From Fasciola hepatica (lineage: Eukaryota; Platyhelminthes; Trematoda; Plagiorchiida; Fasciolidae): 64,000 nucleotides of DNA. The position numbers and the translations under genes were made by a program. Shown here one piece after another: positions 33,516 through 44,650 of this stretch. The stretch is from assembly GCA_948099385.1 (NCBI GenBank), contig CANUEZ040000161.1:2294001-2358000 (forward strand), in the 5' to 3' direction. The notes under the pieces are model-generated. The model made no database searches. It was not told the origin of the DNA and was given only the letters and a program-made list of their open reading frames with translations. Every line of letters starts with the position of its first letter. Position 1 is the stretch's first letter.

Positions 33516-34549
33516 TGGTGAGCTCGCCATGATCCTCAGGTCACGTGAGTTTTCTTGTTCCCCATCGTTCACGGTCCCGCCTGTGCATGTTCTTCAGCGT
33601 TTTCTTATTTCCCTTTCTGGTGAAGATTTTGGTCGGTTTTCCGAAACATTTTTCATATTTTTTGGTGTCTAGCTCATGGTGATCGTTTTTTAGATTGTCT
33701 TTCCATATTGGTCGTTGATTTCTTTTCCCATCTTCTTTTGACAAAGTAACCCCTATATCTGCTGAGCGGAAACCTTACCCAGATCTCACCGTCGGGGCGA
33801 CCGGGCTGCACATACCGGCATTCAGGTCTGCTGATCCAGAACTCTGACCCACGCTGGTTGAGTTAGATTTCGAAAGCTGCCGTATAACCAGTGAAACCAG
33901 CCCTTTCAGGTGGGTGCAGGCCGCCTCCCGCCGGAGGTGAAAGTGCAAGTAAGAGACGTAATAAACTCCTCCCGAAGCTACGAGGCTCTGGAGGAGATCG
34001 TCAATGCCTTCACGGCCCTTAGGCAGAACCAGCGTATGCAACAAGTTCAAAGCATAGGGCTTGCAGGCAGGAAGCCCTCTGTACTGCTGCGTGAGATGCG
34101 GCTTTTGAGAGGACCGACAGTTAGTGAGGACTCGCGCTTAAGGGGACTTTGGCTGCAGCATTTGTTGTATAACCTTTCCGTTTTACCACGTGCCACACAT
34201 ACATGCTGTAGAGGAAACTGCAGCGATAGTTGAGGACATTGTGTCAAGATACAACCAAGCTGTAGCTGGAGTAACCAGGCCTTCCGTCACAAAGTGCCTG
34301 CCTTGACAGCGTCTAAAGATCTCGCTCCGATTTTGTTTAGGATTGACGAGAGTTTTGAACGCCTGGCAGTGAGTAGAATTGGGTCACAGGAGCGGCACCG
34401 CGCACGCTCACCGATGCGCCATAGTCCGCCACCACGACAACGTTTTGGCCCTTAAAAGAAGTTTATTGTATATACCAAAATCACTTCAGGGAGGGAGCCA
34501 AATGATGCGAACCAGGGTGCTCCTTCCTCGGCGCTCATCAAGGGCACAA

Positions 34550-34565
34550 CCCCCCCCCCCCCCCC
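34550..34565. repeat. C16 homopolymer inside element C
   Basis: Sixteen C residues where element A has ACAACCCCCGG, just after the gag-pol junction. Either slippage expansion or an assembly problem. Confidence 0.8.
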
Positions 34566-35275
34566 GGCCCACATTGGTGACCCACGGAGCCGAGTCTCGG
34601 GCCAGAAGCCGCCTTTTGAAGGTCGAATAATCTGTTCCTTCTAGACATCGGAGCAGAAGTGCATCAACCCCCGGGCCGAAAGGCGACAGTAGCACTTCGC
34701 AGGCTCAAGCCCTAAGTGCTGCCAATAGCACGACCGTCCAGGCGTTTGGTCGGAGGTCACCCATCCTAACCTTGAGTTTAAAGCGCAGACTTCTTTGCGT
34801 ATTCATCATCGCCAAAGCCCCGTACTCAGTTCTAGACATTAAATTCCTGCAACACTTTGAATAGATGGTTGACGCTCGGCCTCCCGGCTTGGGGGATCAT
34901 CAGGTCTTCCTCGTTGTCGCTAGTTATAATTGAGGTTGAATCATACCACGCCGTTTTATTTTCAACCACCGGCACACCCACCTTATGGCGGGCTCGTCGA
35001 AGCCTACCAGGCCATGTTTCGGCTGGTCGGGCCCAGCCTGGCAGGGACCAACAACGTCTCTCACCATATCGACAACAAACGACCCCAAGTGTTTGGCGGG
35101 CTTCGCTGGTTAGCTCTGGACAAACTCCTTGTAGCACGGGCCGAATTCGAACAAGTGCTAAAACTTGGTATGATACCTCCTTCTGGTGGCGCCTGGACCT
35201 CTCTTCTCCATACGGCCACTAAGTTCAGCGGCAAATGGCTAGCCTGTGGTGAGTGAAGAGCACTTAACAAAATCA

Positions 35276-35288
35276 CCCCCCCCCCCCC
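35276..35288. repeat. C13 homopolymer inside element C
   Basis: Thirteen C residues where element A has CACCGTCCCTGACC in the RT region. Second independent C-run in the same decayed copy. Confidence 0.8.
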
Positions 35289-36512
35289 GAACAGATGCCC
35301 GGTTCCCCATATGCAGTACCTTACTTCGTCTTAATGAGGCTGCTCCGTCTTCGGTTGTACCGATTTAGTTCGTGCGCAGAATCAAGGGCCGATATCCCTA
35401 AAAAATGCGGTCACTACATTTTCTGGGCTTTTCGAGTTTTTACGCACACCGTTATGGCTGAGAAATACGGCCCAGACCTTTCAGCGATTCATACACGAGG
35501 CGACCCGTGGTTTAAAAAGTATCTACAAACATTTATGTGACATTTTGGTGGCTATCTGCTCACAGAAGGGTTACGCTGTTTATTTGTGGGCACTTTTTGA
35601 AAGCCTGAGCCGGCACAGCGAAACGATGAACACAGCAAAACGCAAATTAATCCGGTATGATGTCACCCTCATGGGACATTCTATTTCATCCTCGGATATC
35701 CGCCCTCTGCCAGATAAAGTTTCCACCATTAGCAACTATCTTGAACCCCAACCTTTTCGCCAGTTATGTCAGTTTGCCTGCCTGATGGATTTCCACGGCC
35801 TGTTCGTTCCTCACTGTGTGTAAACGATGCAACCCCTCACCTACCTGCCGCTGGGAGGCTGGCTGGAGATGGTATTTTCCGACACGGCACAGGTCGCCTT
35901 TGCCCCGGTCAAGGAGGCTTTCGCCAACTTAGCACACCTTACTCACCCCAACCCTTTGGCTCCTATCTTGATAATGACGGGCGTCTCGGACACAGCGGTT
36001 GGAGCCGTACCGTAACAGTTTATAGACGACTCTTGGCAACCTCTAGCATTCTCTCAGCGCCTACAACCTGCCGACAGCACGGCACATTCGGTAGGGATTT
36101 ATTAGCAATCTACTAGCACACCAGACATTTTCGATACTTGCTCGAAGGCCGTTCGTTCAAAGCGCTCACAAATTATAGGCCTTTGGGTTACGCATCAAAG
36201 CCACCTTCCGATCGATACACACCACGCAAGAGTCCCCACCTATGCTTTGTTTCACAGTTTACTTTGGATGAAGGCCACGTTTCTGGGGTATTCAGTTCCT
36301 CGGCTGAGGTTTTGTCACGAGTGCGCTGCCTAAGTCTGTCACCTGCGTCCAAGATCGACCTAGACGCGATGGCACATGACCCTTATATCGAACGATGTTG
36401 ACAAAACGGTTCTTTATGCCATCGTTTGCCATGTGTCACGAAGTCACCCTCGGCCGGTGGGTCCTGCTGCCCAGTGTTATCCCACTTTCCTGACACTCCA
36501 TATTCCCGCCCT

Positions 36513-37479
36513 TTACAGGGCCCCAATTGAGTACTGTGCGTCACGAGAATCGCAATTCGAACAATGCATAGCCAATACAAGCGAAGCTGAAAACCAGCAC
36601 AAGGTTTATTCGTAGTTTCCGTGGTAATAAAGTGAAAATCACAGAAAGTACAAATATATACAAACACCAAGTTTGCTGCCAAATAATTAAATGGTAAAAC
36701 CCGAAGGTCCTGATTCCCGTGATGCAGGCCCTACCGTTGGAGACCGTTCAAGGCCAAGGTCAAACGGCTAACACGAACAATCAAACTTGCAAACGTTTTG
36801 TGTATGGTTCAGCTTAGAAAAGTAACGTCGTACATAATCATGCCCATAAAGCATATATAACCTTTGGATAGACCTCCAAATTGTCCTTAACACCCCCACC
36901 CCCCAAAGACCGCAGGTAAGGCCAAAGCAGATCTTGCCTAAGTAATGGGAGCCATTTTTGCCTGGTTTCACTTTAGGATGTTGACTAGTGCGCAACTATG
37001 TGGGGACTGGCAAACGGCCGTAATTTTCCCAAACTAGAGACATAAGTTCGGGTTGAGGGGAGGAGGACTCAACCGTCGATCGACCGGTTTGTTCCCCGTG
37101 TCCCTGAAGACACTGGAGGAGCTGATCGGGGACGGCAGGGCCACTGACCTAGCTGGAAACAGGATAATTTGCTGTAGAGAGAAGGGTTTTTTATAGACCT
37201 TCTTTGTACTATATGGCCTCTTCCTCAGACGAAACAACGGCCAGACCGGATAGAAGTGCGCGAGTTGAGGTTCGCTACTTGAAGTTCAATGAGGTCTTTG
37301 AATCCACGAAACACCGCCTGCTGCTTCGCTCAATGCGGAAACTTGGTACAGTGCCTTAGGTCCTGGGATGGTATCGGGAATATCTCATGGGGAAAGCATT
37401 GCACAGAGGTGGATAGGAGTAGGTCTACGATAGCTGAGGGTACCAGTATGGCGTCACAATGGTCAGTCTCGGGCTAAAT
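36513..37479. other. No gene recognised
   Basis: Short frames without domains. The part nearest 37480 may be upstream RT sequence of the LINE fragment that follows, but no motif is visible. Confidence 0.35.
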
Positions 37480-38270
37480 TCTGTTTCTGATCTACGTCAG
37501 CTTTCTACTAAAGGGCTCCCGTTTGCGGGAGATTTGGGACTGGCAGGCAAAACAAGGAACCTCATCCCTTCAAGTGGATTTCATCACTGCTCACGCTGGA
37601 GGACTAATCGACATGTGCTGCCCAACATGAGGAAGTCTAAGCTTCTCACCCAGGGCACTGGGGGAAAATCGGAATACCTAAGCTTACAAGCTCACAGAAA
37701 ATATGGAAAGTTAAAGATGTTACTCAGCCTGGAATCTGGGTGAAACATTGCCACCAAATACCTCATCAGCGTTTGACCCTCGCTGTCAAGGCTGGACAGA
37801 AGTTCCACCAGCTATGGTGCACCATAGTACCAAGGAAAGCTTTTTAATGCTGCCTCTCTATAAATCGCTCGTTAGGCAAAACCTAGAATATTGTGCCCAA
37901 TCTTGATCTCTGGCTCTTGTGTGGGACACCTTTGTGCTCAAGAAATTTCATTGACACTCAGCTAGGATGGTGGCGGGACTCAGTAGCTACAAGCACCTAG
38001 AGGAGCTGACAGCACTGATTCTTCTCTACGTGGAACTTGGAGAACTTATCGGGGATCTGAGAGAAGACCTCGAGCAAATTGGACAATTATCCAGCCAGAC
38101 GAGGCCTTTGTCAGTACTGGCTCGGCACTGCAAACTGAAAAAACTTGAGCTGAGGCTTATCAAACTGATAACATTGGGGAAAATAAGAGCAAGTGAATCT
38201 GCTTTCAGTGTTGTCGAACCATGAAATGCATTTCCGACCAGACCGGTGTCCTCCACGTGGATGGTAGGGT
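37480..38270 (+). pseudogene. C-terminal fragment of a CR1/jockey-like LINE
   Basis: Plus-strand pieces resemble the end of a non-LTR retrotransposon ORF2. RKSKLLTQGTGGKSEY lies near 37632 and a decayed KDLGVWVKHCL-like piece near 37730. LYKSLVRQNLEYC follows near 37860, then MVAGLSSYKHLEELTALILL near 37967 with the downstream ELGELIGDLRED. In such LINEs this is the RT thumb and C-terminal region, where a polymerase-like core is followed by a conserved E-x-R-L-x-x-L helix. Stops interrupt it. No RT active site lies in the window upstream, so the copy is 5'-truncated, as is usual for LINEs. Confidence 0.65.
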
Positions 38271-41200
38271 TTGACGCGGGGTTAAACCATCTTTGACCTG
38301 ATATTTTCCCTGAGTGCTCCTTAACTCGGGCCGGTGATCAGTAAAAATGGATACAGAACCCTTTTCTCTTGCAGCTGCTACTGTTCATCCTTAAAATGTA
38401 CATCTATTAGACCTTTTCTTCCCCCCTCTCCCCAGCACCCCCAAGTTATTTCACTTCTTTCCAGCTTATCGCTGCTACCACTTCATCGGGGCACTACCTA
38501 TATTAGCGACGTCCTCTGGGAGGAATGGGACGCTGAGGAAGACCCAGTACGTAACAGTGAGGCAGCTGCATGGACCAGACAGCTATCAAAGCTCGAGCCT
38601 TGTTTCATCTACAAACCAAAATGAAGCACAACACAAAACACAGAAGTCCAGGCTCAGTGGGATTCATCTTGACGTTCACTGGTACAAGATATTGGGCTGC
38701 TTTATCTGGCTCGGGCCTGAGGCCCAGGAACCTGAAATAACCAAGGCCACGAGCAGGAGTCGATGTGCAATGTGAGATTCCCACTGCAAAGTGGTTTGGA
38801 GTACGGAAGCTAAATGAAATCTTGGAGCAACATGCACTCACAAAGCGCTATCAGTGTCTATATTTGATGGGCAGGCACCTGCAGTCGTATGAAAGAACTA
38901 GCGTTGCAAGTCTTGGAAACTGGCGGCGGATACAAGTCTCCAGATACGCGATTGGATCCAGAGGCATGGAGCCCCGCGTAAACCGCCCTGACTTGGTCTA
39001 TTCAACCGGTCTCTGAGTGATCGTAAACAGCCATGAACCTGGAATCTGGCGCAAGCTGTGCTGGTCCACAAGAATGGGAGTAGTGAGTGCAAATACTAGT
39101 TGTGAAAAGCCTACTATGGCTAGCCGGTCTTCACAACTATGTCTGGACAATTACTGCCTCCTTCGCTATGTAGTACTAGGGCAGCTATAAAAAACGACTT
39201 TCCCCTAGCCCAAGGCTTTTAGCCATTTTTTCCCCCATAGCATCAAACAGTTCATTGGTGCCGGATACTAGGACATTAAGTTCCATCGCCCAGTACTTTA
39301 CTCCCTGAACCTTCGAGTCTTCCCTTATTTATTCTGGCTCCCGCTACCCTCAGCTTTCCTGCCCGGCCGTAATTGGCTTTCCCTAATCATCCCGGTCGAA
39401 GATTGCTTATCCCATACGTCCGCCTTCCAATAGATACCTGCTGACCTCACTTTCCTCATTTTATATTTCCCGACATGAAAGCTCGTCTGTGTAGCAGAGA
39501 TTTATGAATCCATAGCCCAACTTAGACAGTTATTCTCTCTCCGTAAGTGCAATAACATCTCCTATTCGCGCAGCCTACCCCAACCACACCATAATGGCCT
39601 CTGACAGTTTTCAGCACCGTCTGGCGCTGTACGAGACTGATACATATATGCAGGCGCGTGCACTATGACACTCGCTGCCCCACTCCGTGTGTTTGCTTAG
39701 CCCTACTGCGTATTTTCTCAGCCCATGCAAGCGAAACCCCTGATGTCAACGGCACCTTTACCGTACCTGCTTCCGGACGTGGGGAAAACAGACCACCCCC
39801 AGCAGTTGCAAAAAATGATATACGCGAAAAATTACGGTCGGGCGGAAGGGCTATGGAAAAGTCCTATATGGGCTCAACCACCCCTCTGTTAAAAAAAACC
39901 TAAAAAAGAAAAGTGAAAGACAAAAGAGACCTGGAGGGATCGATTTGTTCTCTAAATGCCACTGATATCGGGCTGTGAAGACAATGGGCAACCTCCAATC
40001 ATGGGTGTCTCCCATCAGCTCAGACCTGACCCTGCGAAAGGGGAAACCCCAAACCGCCCTTGTCCGCTTGACATGTTTTTGGTTTCTACGCACAAGACTG
40101 ACTGAAGTGATAGCGAATTGTCTCTCCACACACGCTTATCCACCTCCCGCTCTAATTTTCAACCACCCCGTACCCTTCCATGCACGCCTGGCATGTTTGT
40201 TGACGTCAGCTAAAAAAACACCTTGGCCATGGACAACAGGTCGATACATCAGACGACAAACACGTTTCATCAAGGCACCAATTATATACATGTAGGTAAT
40301 AATGTATATATAAACATAAATATGGGAACGTGGGGAAAAGCCCCCTTATTTTCCACCCACTTATCTATTTTTCCTCCTTTCCGTAAGAAAGCAGAGTCCT
40401 TCTTGTCCTGGAATCCAGCCCACTCTCCAGTTTACAGCCTAACCTGACAGCAACCTGCAGCATCAGACCTATAGATACCCCACGATAGGATTTGTCATGT
40501 CCTCTGGATCTATCATACAAACTTGCCACTTGGGTATTTAGTGTGTCCCAGCTGCTTCCTTGCGGCCTGTAAAACACCACTGTGGGACTCGTCGTATATC
40601 CCCTACACCTATTATGCAAACTTGCCACGCAGGTCCTTCGTGCTGCCCAGCTGCTTCCTCACGTAGCCCTCAGGCTCTATAGTCCAGATGCACCTCCAGG
40701 GCTTTACCAACCCCGAAATATGAGAATTTCCGGTGAGCGGCCGAATCGGTATTCGATCACTTTGCCTAGCAGTGCAAGCTTAGTTAGCCATCACGAACAC
40801 CGAATCACAATACCAACGACTCCTCATTCCACTAAGACCATTTTGCCCCATTTCCAACCTCCGTACTCTTATCTGTTATTTCGCTCAAGCTGACCCTCAG
40901 CTGGAACATCTCCCAGGGTGCGATATTCCCTTTTTCAATTTCAGAACCACCCGGCCGTCACGCTGCCTGGCTGTAATATATTGTGTAGACAGCTTATCTT
41001 TTTCTCTGCCCGTCTACAACCCCACCAAAGGCCGGCTATTGCGAATACCATCTACCCACCTGGTTTCACCCACAAGAAGTCCTGGTATAGCTGCATATGC
41101 CCCTCTGAGGCTTACTGCGGAATTCTTACTACAAGACCTTCCCGGGGTCGAAGCCATTTAAACAACCGTGCGAGGCCTCCTAACTAAATAGTGATCGGTT

Positions 41201-41799
41201 CAGATTCGGTGATACCCTCCTCCTTCCCAAGAAGAAAAAGAGAAAACAAATCGCAGCCAACCCTTGCCCAAAAATCCCAACACAAACACAGAAAAGCCAC
41301 AGGAAACTCAACAAAATAATGTATTCTTCAATTTACCAGCATAACCTGGCCTACTGCAGGAGTTTTCACCCTTGTCTTGCCTTACTTTGTTCCTCGCGAA
41401 CTCGGCATTCCGGCCGCCGGTTATCCCTTCCTGGAACTTCATCCGTCCTCCACCAGCTGCAAACTTCCGACATTAGATGACACACTACTTCTCATGGAAT
41501 TTGTTTCACCTTTTCCGGGAGTACTATTCCTTTTCATATCCACAAATCTATTGAACTTAGTGTTCCTCTGCAAACCTTCATGAAATTCTTCCCTGCCTCC
41601 TTTGCCTCAAAATCAATCACCTTTTTAAGTGAACATGAGTATGTATTATTGACCATTTTCTTGCATCATTCTTGTGAATATTGTATTTCCTGCCTCCTAA
41701 GCCAATGTCCGCCTGAACATTCCTACATCCGGCAGATTCATTTTTATTGCCGCGGTTGACTCGAAATTAGTTCGTACTCGCCGTGTATTCTCTTGTCAC
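38271..41799. other. Unassigned, pyrimidine-rich repeat-like DNA
   Basis: No convincing gene in 3.5 kb. From about 39200 the plus strand is C/T-rich and AG-poor with many short frames, a style also seen at 57-64 kb. It may be LINE untranslated sequence, because its 3' end (41800-41955) has a counterpart at 61490-61632. Confidence 0.4.
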
Positions 41800-41954
41800 T
41801 TTGCTCAAGTCAAACTCTCCTCATCCTCATTCCATTGTTGCTGTGATGTGCGAATCCATCTTTGAAATCCGTGAATTTCCCATCTCATTCATTGATGTTG
41901 TATACTCTGATCATGCTCACATGCGTGCCTCTCGAACACGGTCCAGAAATATAC

Positions 41955-41955
<1 letters not shown>
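41800..41955 (+). repeat. Shared LINE-like 3' end preceding a microsatellite
   Basis: The last ~100 bp, with GATCATGC...GCGTGC(C/G)TCTCGAACA(C/T)GG and AGAAATATACCA, match 61530-61632. Each copy runs directly into a different microsatellite, (ATT)n here and (AT)n there. A microsatellite at the end is typical of CR1-like LINE 3' termini. Confidence 0.6.

Positions 41956-42018
<63 letters not shown>
41956..42018. repeat. (ATT)21 microsatellite
   Basis: 63 bp of pure ATT units, directly after the shared 3'-end sequence. Confidence 0.97.
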
Positions 42019-42063
42019 GGAATACTACAGGTAGATCTTAGGCCGGCCAACTTCCGCCTGAGT

Positions 42064-43230
42064 TTGGAGACGATGTGTCCCATACTGTTACCGGCTCGAC
42101 AACCTGTGACGGAACTAATGATTCAACACATCCACCCAGTAGAGAGACATGCCGGAGAAAGTCTCGTGACCAGCGTTATCCGAAAGCTGCCTTGGTTACT
42201 GAAGGAAAGAGCGACTGTAAAGCGCGTGATCCAACGTTGTGTACATTGTAGGAGGCGCAACGCCTCCGCAGGCAAACAGTACGTCCTCAGCTGCCAAAAT
42301 GTAGAGTGACTCCGGATTGGTGGCCTTTCAGTGATTCCGGGCCGGACCATTTCCGGCCTTTGTGGATCAGGTGCGAAAGGAGGTTGGAAAAACGATACGG
42401 GTATATCATGATTTGCATGAAGCCACGCTTGATGCACTCAGGAGTTACGCGTTCGATGATGAGCCCTTCCTTCTTCCGGACCTTTCAAGGTTTTACCAAC
42501 CGAAGAGACATACCGGCGGTTGTATGCTCCGACTTTGGGTCAAACTCCTCGGGAGCTCATCGGGGACTGCAGCTTTGGCATCAAACCATGAACAGGGACG
42601 GGCTGCAGAGCCAAACAATGGTCTATGAAATACAATGGCACTCTAATCCCCGCAGGCCAGTCATCGTGGTAGTGTATGGGAACTTCTGGTCAGATCTACA
42701 AACCGATATTGCTGTCGACCATTGAGCAACAGCCGGCCTACGACGAAACTTTGGGCGCCATCGTGACCGAGTTTTAAAGAATCCTTAGCAACCGCCCGCT
42801 GGTTTCCTTGGCCAACGGCGACCCCACCCATCTGGCACTCACCCCGAACGACCTACAACCGTTAAGGTCGAAAGTAGTTTCAAGGGGCCGAAAAACCTTC
42901 GTGATGGCCATCTTCTCTGATAGTAGCAGGCGAATTACCTTTTCAAGGTTTTTGGAGGAAATGGAAAACACCTACCGGATCTGCAAGCCGGACAAAAGTG
43001 TCCAGTCAAAGCAAGACCATTCAAGTTCGGGGAGGTAGTGATGGTCTCCGACGAACACGCTCATTTCAGCACCTGGCCTTTGGGAGTAGCCACGGAAACT
43101 ATCAACAAACCCCGACGAACTGGCAAGAGCTGTCAATGTGAAGATCGCTAACGGAATGGTGGCCCACGATGTACGCAGTATCGGCGCCCTCGAGAGTGAA
43201 GGCAGGACAGCCGATACCACAGAACCCTGG
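42064..43230 (+). pseudogene. BEL/Pao integrase remnant
   Basis: Plus-strand fragments of a BEL/Pao integrase. The zinc-binding region VTELMIQHIHPVERHAGE ... CVHCRRRNA is at about 42110-42260, with H-x-H and C-x2-C in place. A VTPDWWPFSDSGPDHF segment follows near 42305, equivalent to the usual D-x-FGP block. Further on are SDFGSNSSGA near 42535, IQWHSNP near 42630 and NRPL...GDPTHLALTPNDL near 42790-42855. A C-terminal KFGEVVMVSDE...WPLGVATE piece lies near 43025-43095. The usual SDNGTNF aspartate block is altered and frames shift repeatedly. Upstream gag, RT and RNase H are missing. It ends beside the tandem repeat that element B entered. Confidence 0.8.
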
Positions 43231-43282
43231 TAGACTGCTCCTCATTCATCGTTGAAGTGGTTAAAAGCACCTCCCATGCGTG
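43226..43282 (+). repeat. Left part of a ~150-bp tandem repeat unit split by B
   Basis: GAAGTGG...CTCCCATGCGTG continues, after removal of element B and one CGTG, into GTGGCATTTATGA at 48647. Together they form a unit like those at 48783, 48941 and 49088 (each with a CCCATGTGTGG-type centre). Confidence 0.6.
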
Positions 43283-43553
43283 TGTAGTGCTACCAATAAA
43301 GCACTCGATGACGAAGACTAACAAATTTGTTTATTTGAACAATGACCGTTTTTGGTGGCGCCACTTGCTCCGCCTGTGTACGTCGTCTGCACGCCATCGC
43401 GCTCCTCCAATACACACGTTGTCCCGCTCCAGCGTTTTGAGTTCTGCTTTGCGCGCTGCCGAGTATATTCGCTATCGTGTCACATACCGAGGACCACGGG
43501 CTATAGACTCTATACGGGAGCAGGTCCTGACTTAACTGAGATAAATCCTAAAC
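43283..43553 (+). repeat. Element B 5' LTR
   Basis: TGTAGTGC to CCTAAAC. It includes CCAATAAAGC near its start, a possible polyadenylation-type signal. One base differs from the 3' LTR. The last base may belong to the flank or spacer. Confidence 0.95.
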
Positions 43554-43580
43554 TGGTGAGCCCGAACAACAAATTAATCC
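43554..43580 (+). promoter_or_regulatory. Element B primer-binding site
   Basis: TGGTGAGCCCGA directly after the LTR matches the first 12 bases of element A's tRNA-Trp-like site, including the G at position 7. The following ACAACAAATTAATCC does not. The primer tRNA is probably the same, with a shorter matching stretch, or another tRNA is used. Confidence 0.6.
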
Positions 43581-43774
43581 TCGAAGGACATTCGTAAGTC
43601 CCTCAATCACATTTATTCGTTTACATATACACTTTTCCGATTTATAAACGGTAAATTCCGGATATCAGTTACCATATCCCTTATATATATTTTCTCATAT
43701 CCATATTATAAGTGTTTCACTTCTGCTGCACTGACCTCTTTATATCATTTTACATTTGATATACCATTGCAACT

Positions 43775-44596
43775 ATGGCTAGAAACGACCGTAAACCTGA
43801 CCCGGAACCGTCCGTTTCGACAGTCTCCCTAGCCGTCCCTCAGTTTTTTATTGATGACCCTCAACTCTGGTTTCATATGTTGGAGGCAGAGTTTGAATCA
43901 CATGGAATTACAAGCGAACGAACCCGTTACTTGTGGACTATCGGTCGCCTTCCCCGTGACGTTGCTACTCAGATACGCGATGTAATATTTAATAACAGTT
44001 CTTACACAGCCGTGAAAGACGCGGTAATCTCTTGTCTTTTACCGTCAGAATCGTTCAGACTAAAACGGCTGACCCAAGGGACAGAGTTAGGTAGCAAGAA
44101 GCCCTCTGCATTACTGAGAGAAATGCAGCAGCTGGCAGGGCAACTTTTAGAGGAAAACTTCCTTAAAGAGTTGCGGGTACAGCGACTACCACCCAACATT
44201 CAAGCACTGCTCGAGGTTTCCAGCCACCTTAAGCTCACAGAAGCGGCTAAACTAGCGGACGGTATTATGGACCGGTACCATCCACAAGTTACCGCCGTAA
44301 CAAACTCGAGCAGCCCCCAGACCACAGCCCTCACCGTAGGAACACACTCCGAGGACACTCTGATAGCTGCTTTCGAGCGGGCTTTCAGACGTTTTTCCTC
44401 TCCTGGTTGTTCTCATTGTAGAAACCATATATCTTATCACAACTCTGACCGACGTGAACGTCTCAGAAGCCCTTCCCCTGACCGCCTGGTTAACCCATCT
44501 CGATCAACGTACTGTCGATACCACAAACGGTTTGGGGAGAAGGCTAGGCGCTGCGAAGCCGGTTGCACCTTCCCAGGTGCCAAACAGGGAAACTAA
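43775..44596 (+). CDS. Element B Gag
   Basis: 273 codons from ATG 43775 to TAA 44594-44596. Gag forms the particle that packages element RNA. The N-terminal part aligns with element A Gag ([28 protein letters not shown]). Near the C-terminus a C-X2-H-X9-C-X3-C finger (about 248-266) is the nucleic-acid-binding CHCC type of the CsRn1 clade. The stop codon follows directly after a GGGAAAC heptamer, where ribosomes are predicted to shift into pol. No frame damage is visible. Confidence 0.93.
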   Translation: MARNDRKPDPEPSVSTVSLAVPQFFIDDPQLWFHMLEAEFESHGITSERTRYLWTIGRLPRDVATQIRDVIFNNSSYTAVKDAVISCLLPSESFRLKRLTQGTELGSKKPSALLREMQQLAGQLLEENFLKELRVQRLPPNIQALLEVSSHLKLTEAAKLADGIMDRYHPQVTAVTNSSSPQTTALTVGTHSEDTLIAAFERAFRRFSSPGCSHCRNHISYHNSDRRERLRSPSPDRLVNPSRSTYCRYHKRFGEKARRCEAGCTFPGAKQGN

Positions 44597-44650
44597 TATC
44601 CCGACGCGTTCCGACGACTAACGCGGTCGGCAGCCATGATAGCAGTCGTC
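44587..44650 (+). promoter_or_regulatory. Predicted -1 ribosomal frameshift signal with H-type pseudoknot
   Basis: The slippery heptamer G GGA AAC (44587-44593) is in the gag frame and followed at once by TAA. After a 7-nt spacer, stem 1 pairs 44601-44610 with 44620-44630 (10 bp, one bulged G at 44625). Stem 2 pairs loop bases 44613-44619 (GACGACT) with 44644-44650 (AGTCGTC), 7 bp. Loops of 2 and 13 nt fit an H-type pseudoknot. Pol is open in the -1 frame from this point. All parts agree with canonical -1 signals in retroelements; function is inferred. Confidence 0.85.

Larger units (their letters stand above)
33516..36512 (+). pseudogene. Element C: decayed, 3'-truncated relative of A
   Basis: Collinear with element A from the primer site into early integrase, but full of stops, frameshifts and indels. 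Gag is at about 33775-34620 (LLREM...RGPTVSED near 34085), with the finger region eroded. Protease remnants lie near 34650-34860. RT lies at 34970-35830 (motif near 35690, SISSSDIRPLPDKVS), RNase H at 35830-36340, and the start of integrase up to about 36512, where similarity to A ends abruptly. No 3' LTR was found. Two C-runs replace mixed sequence of A. At the codon where A has TGA, C has CGA (36393-36395), which tells the ancestral state. Confidence 0.85.
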
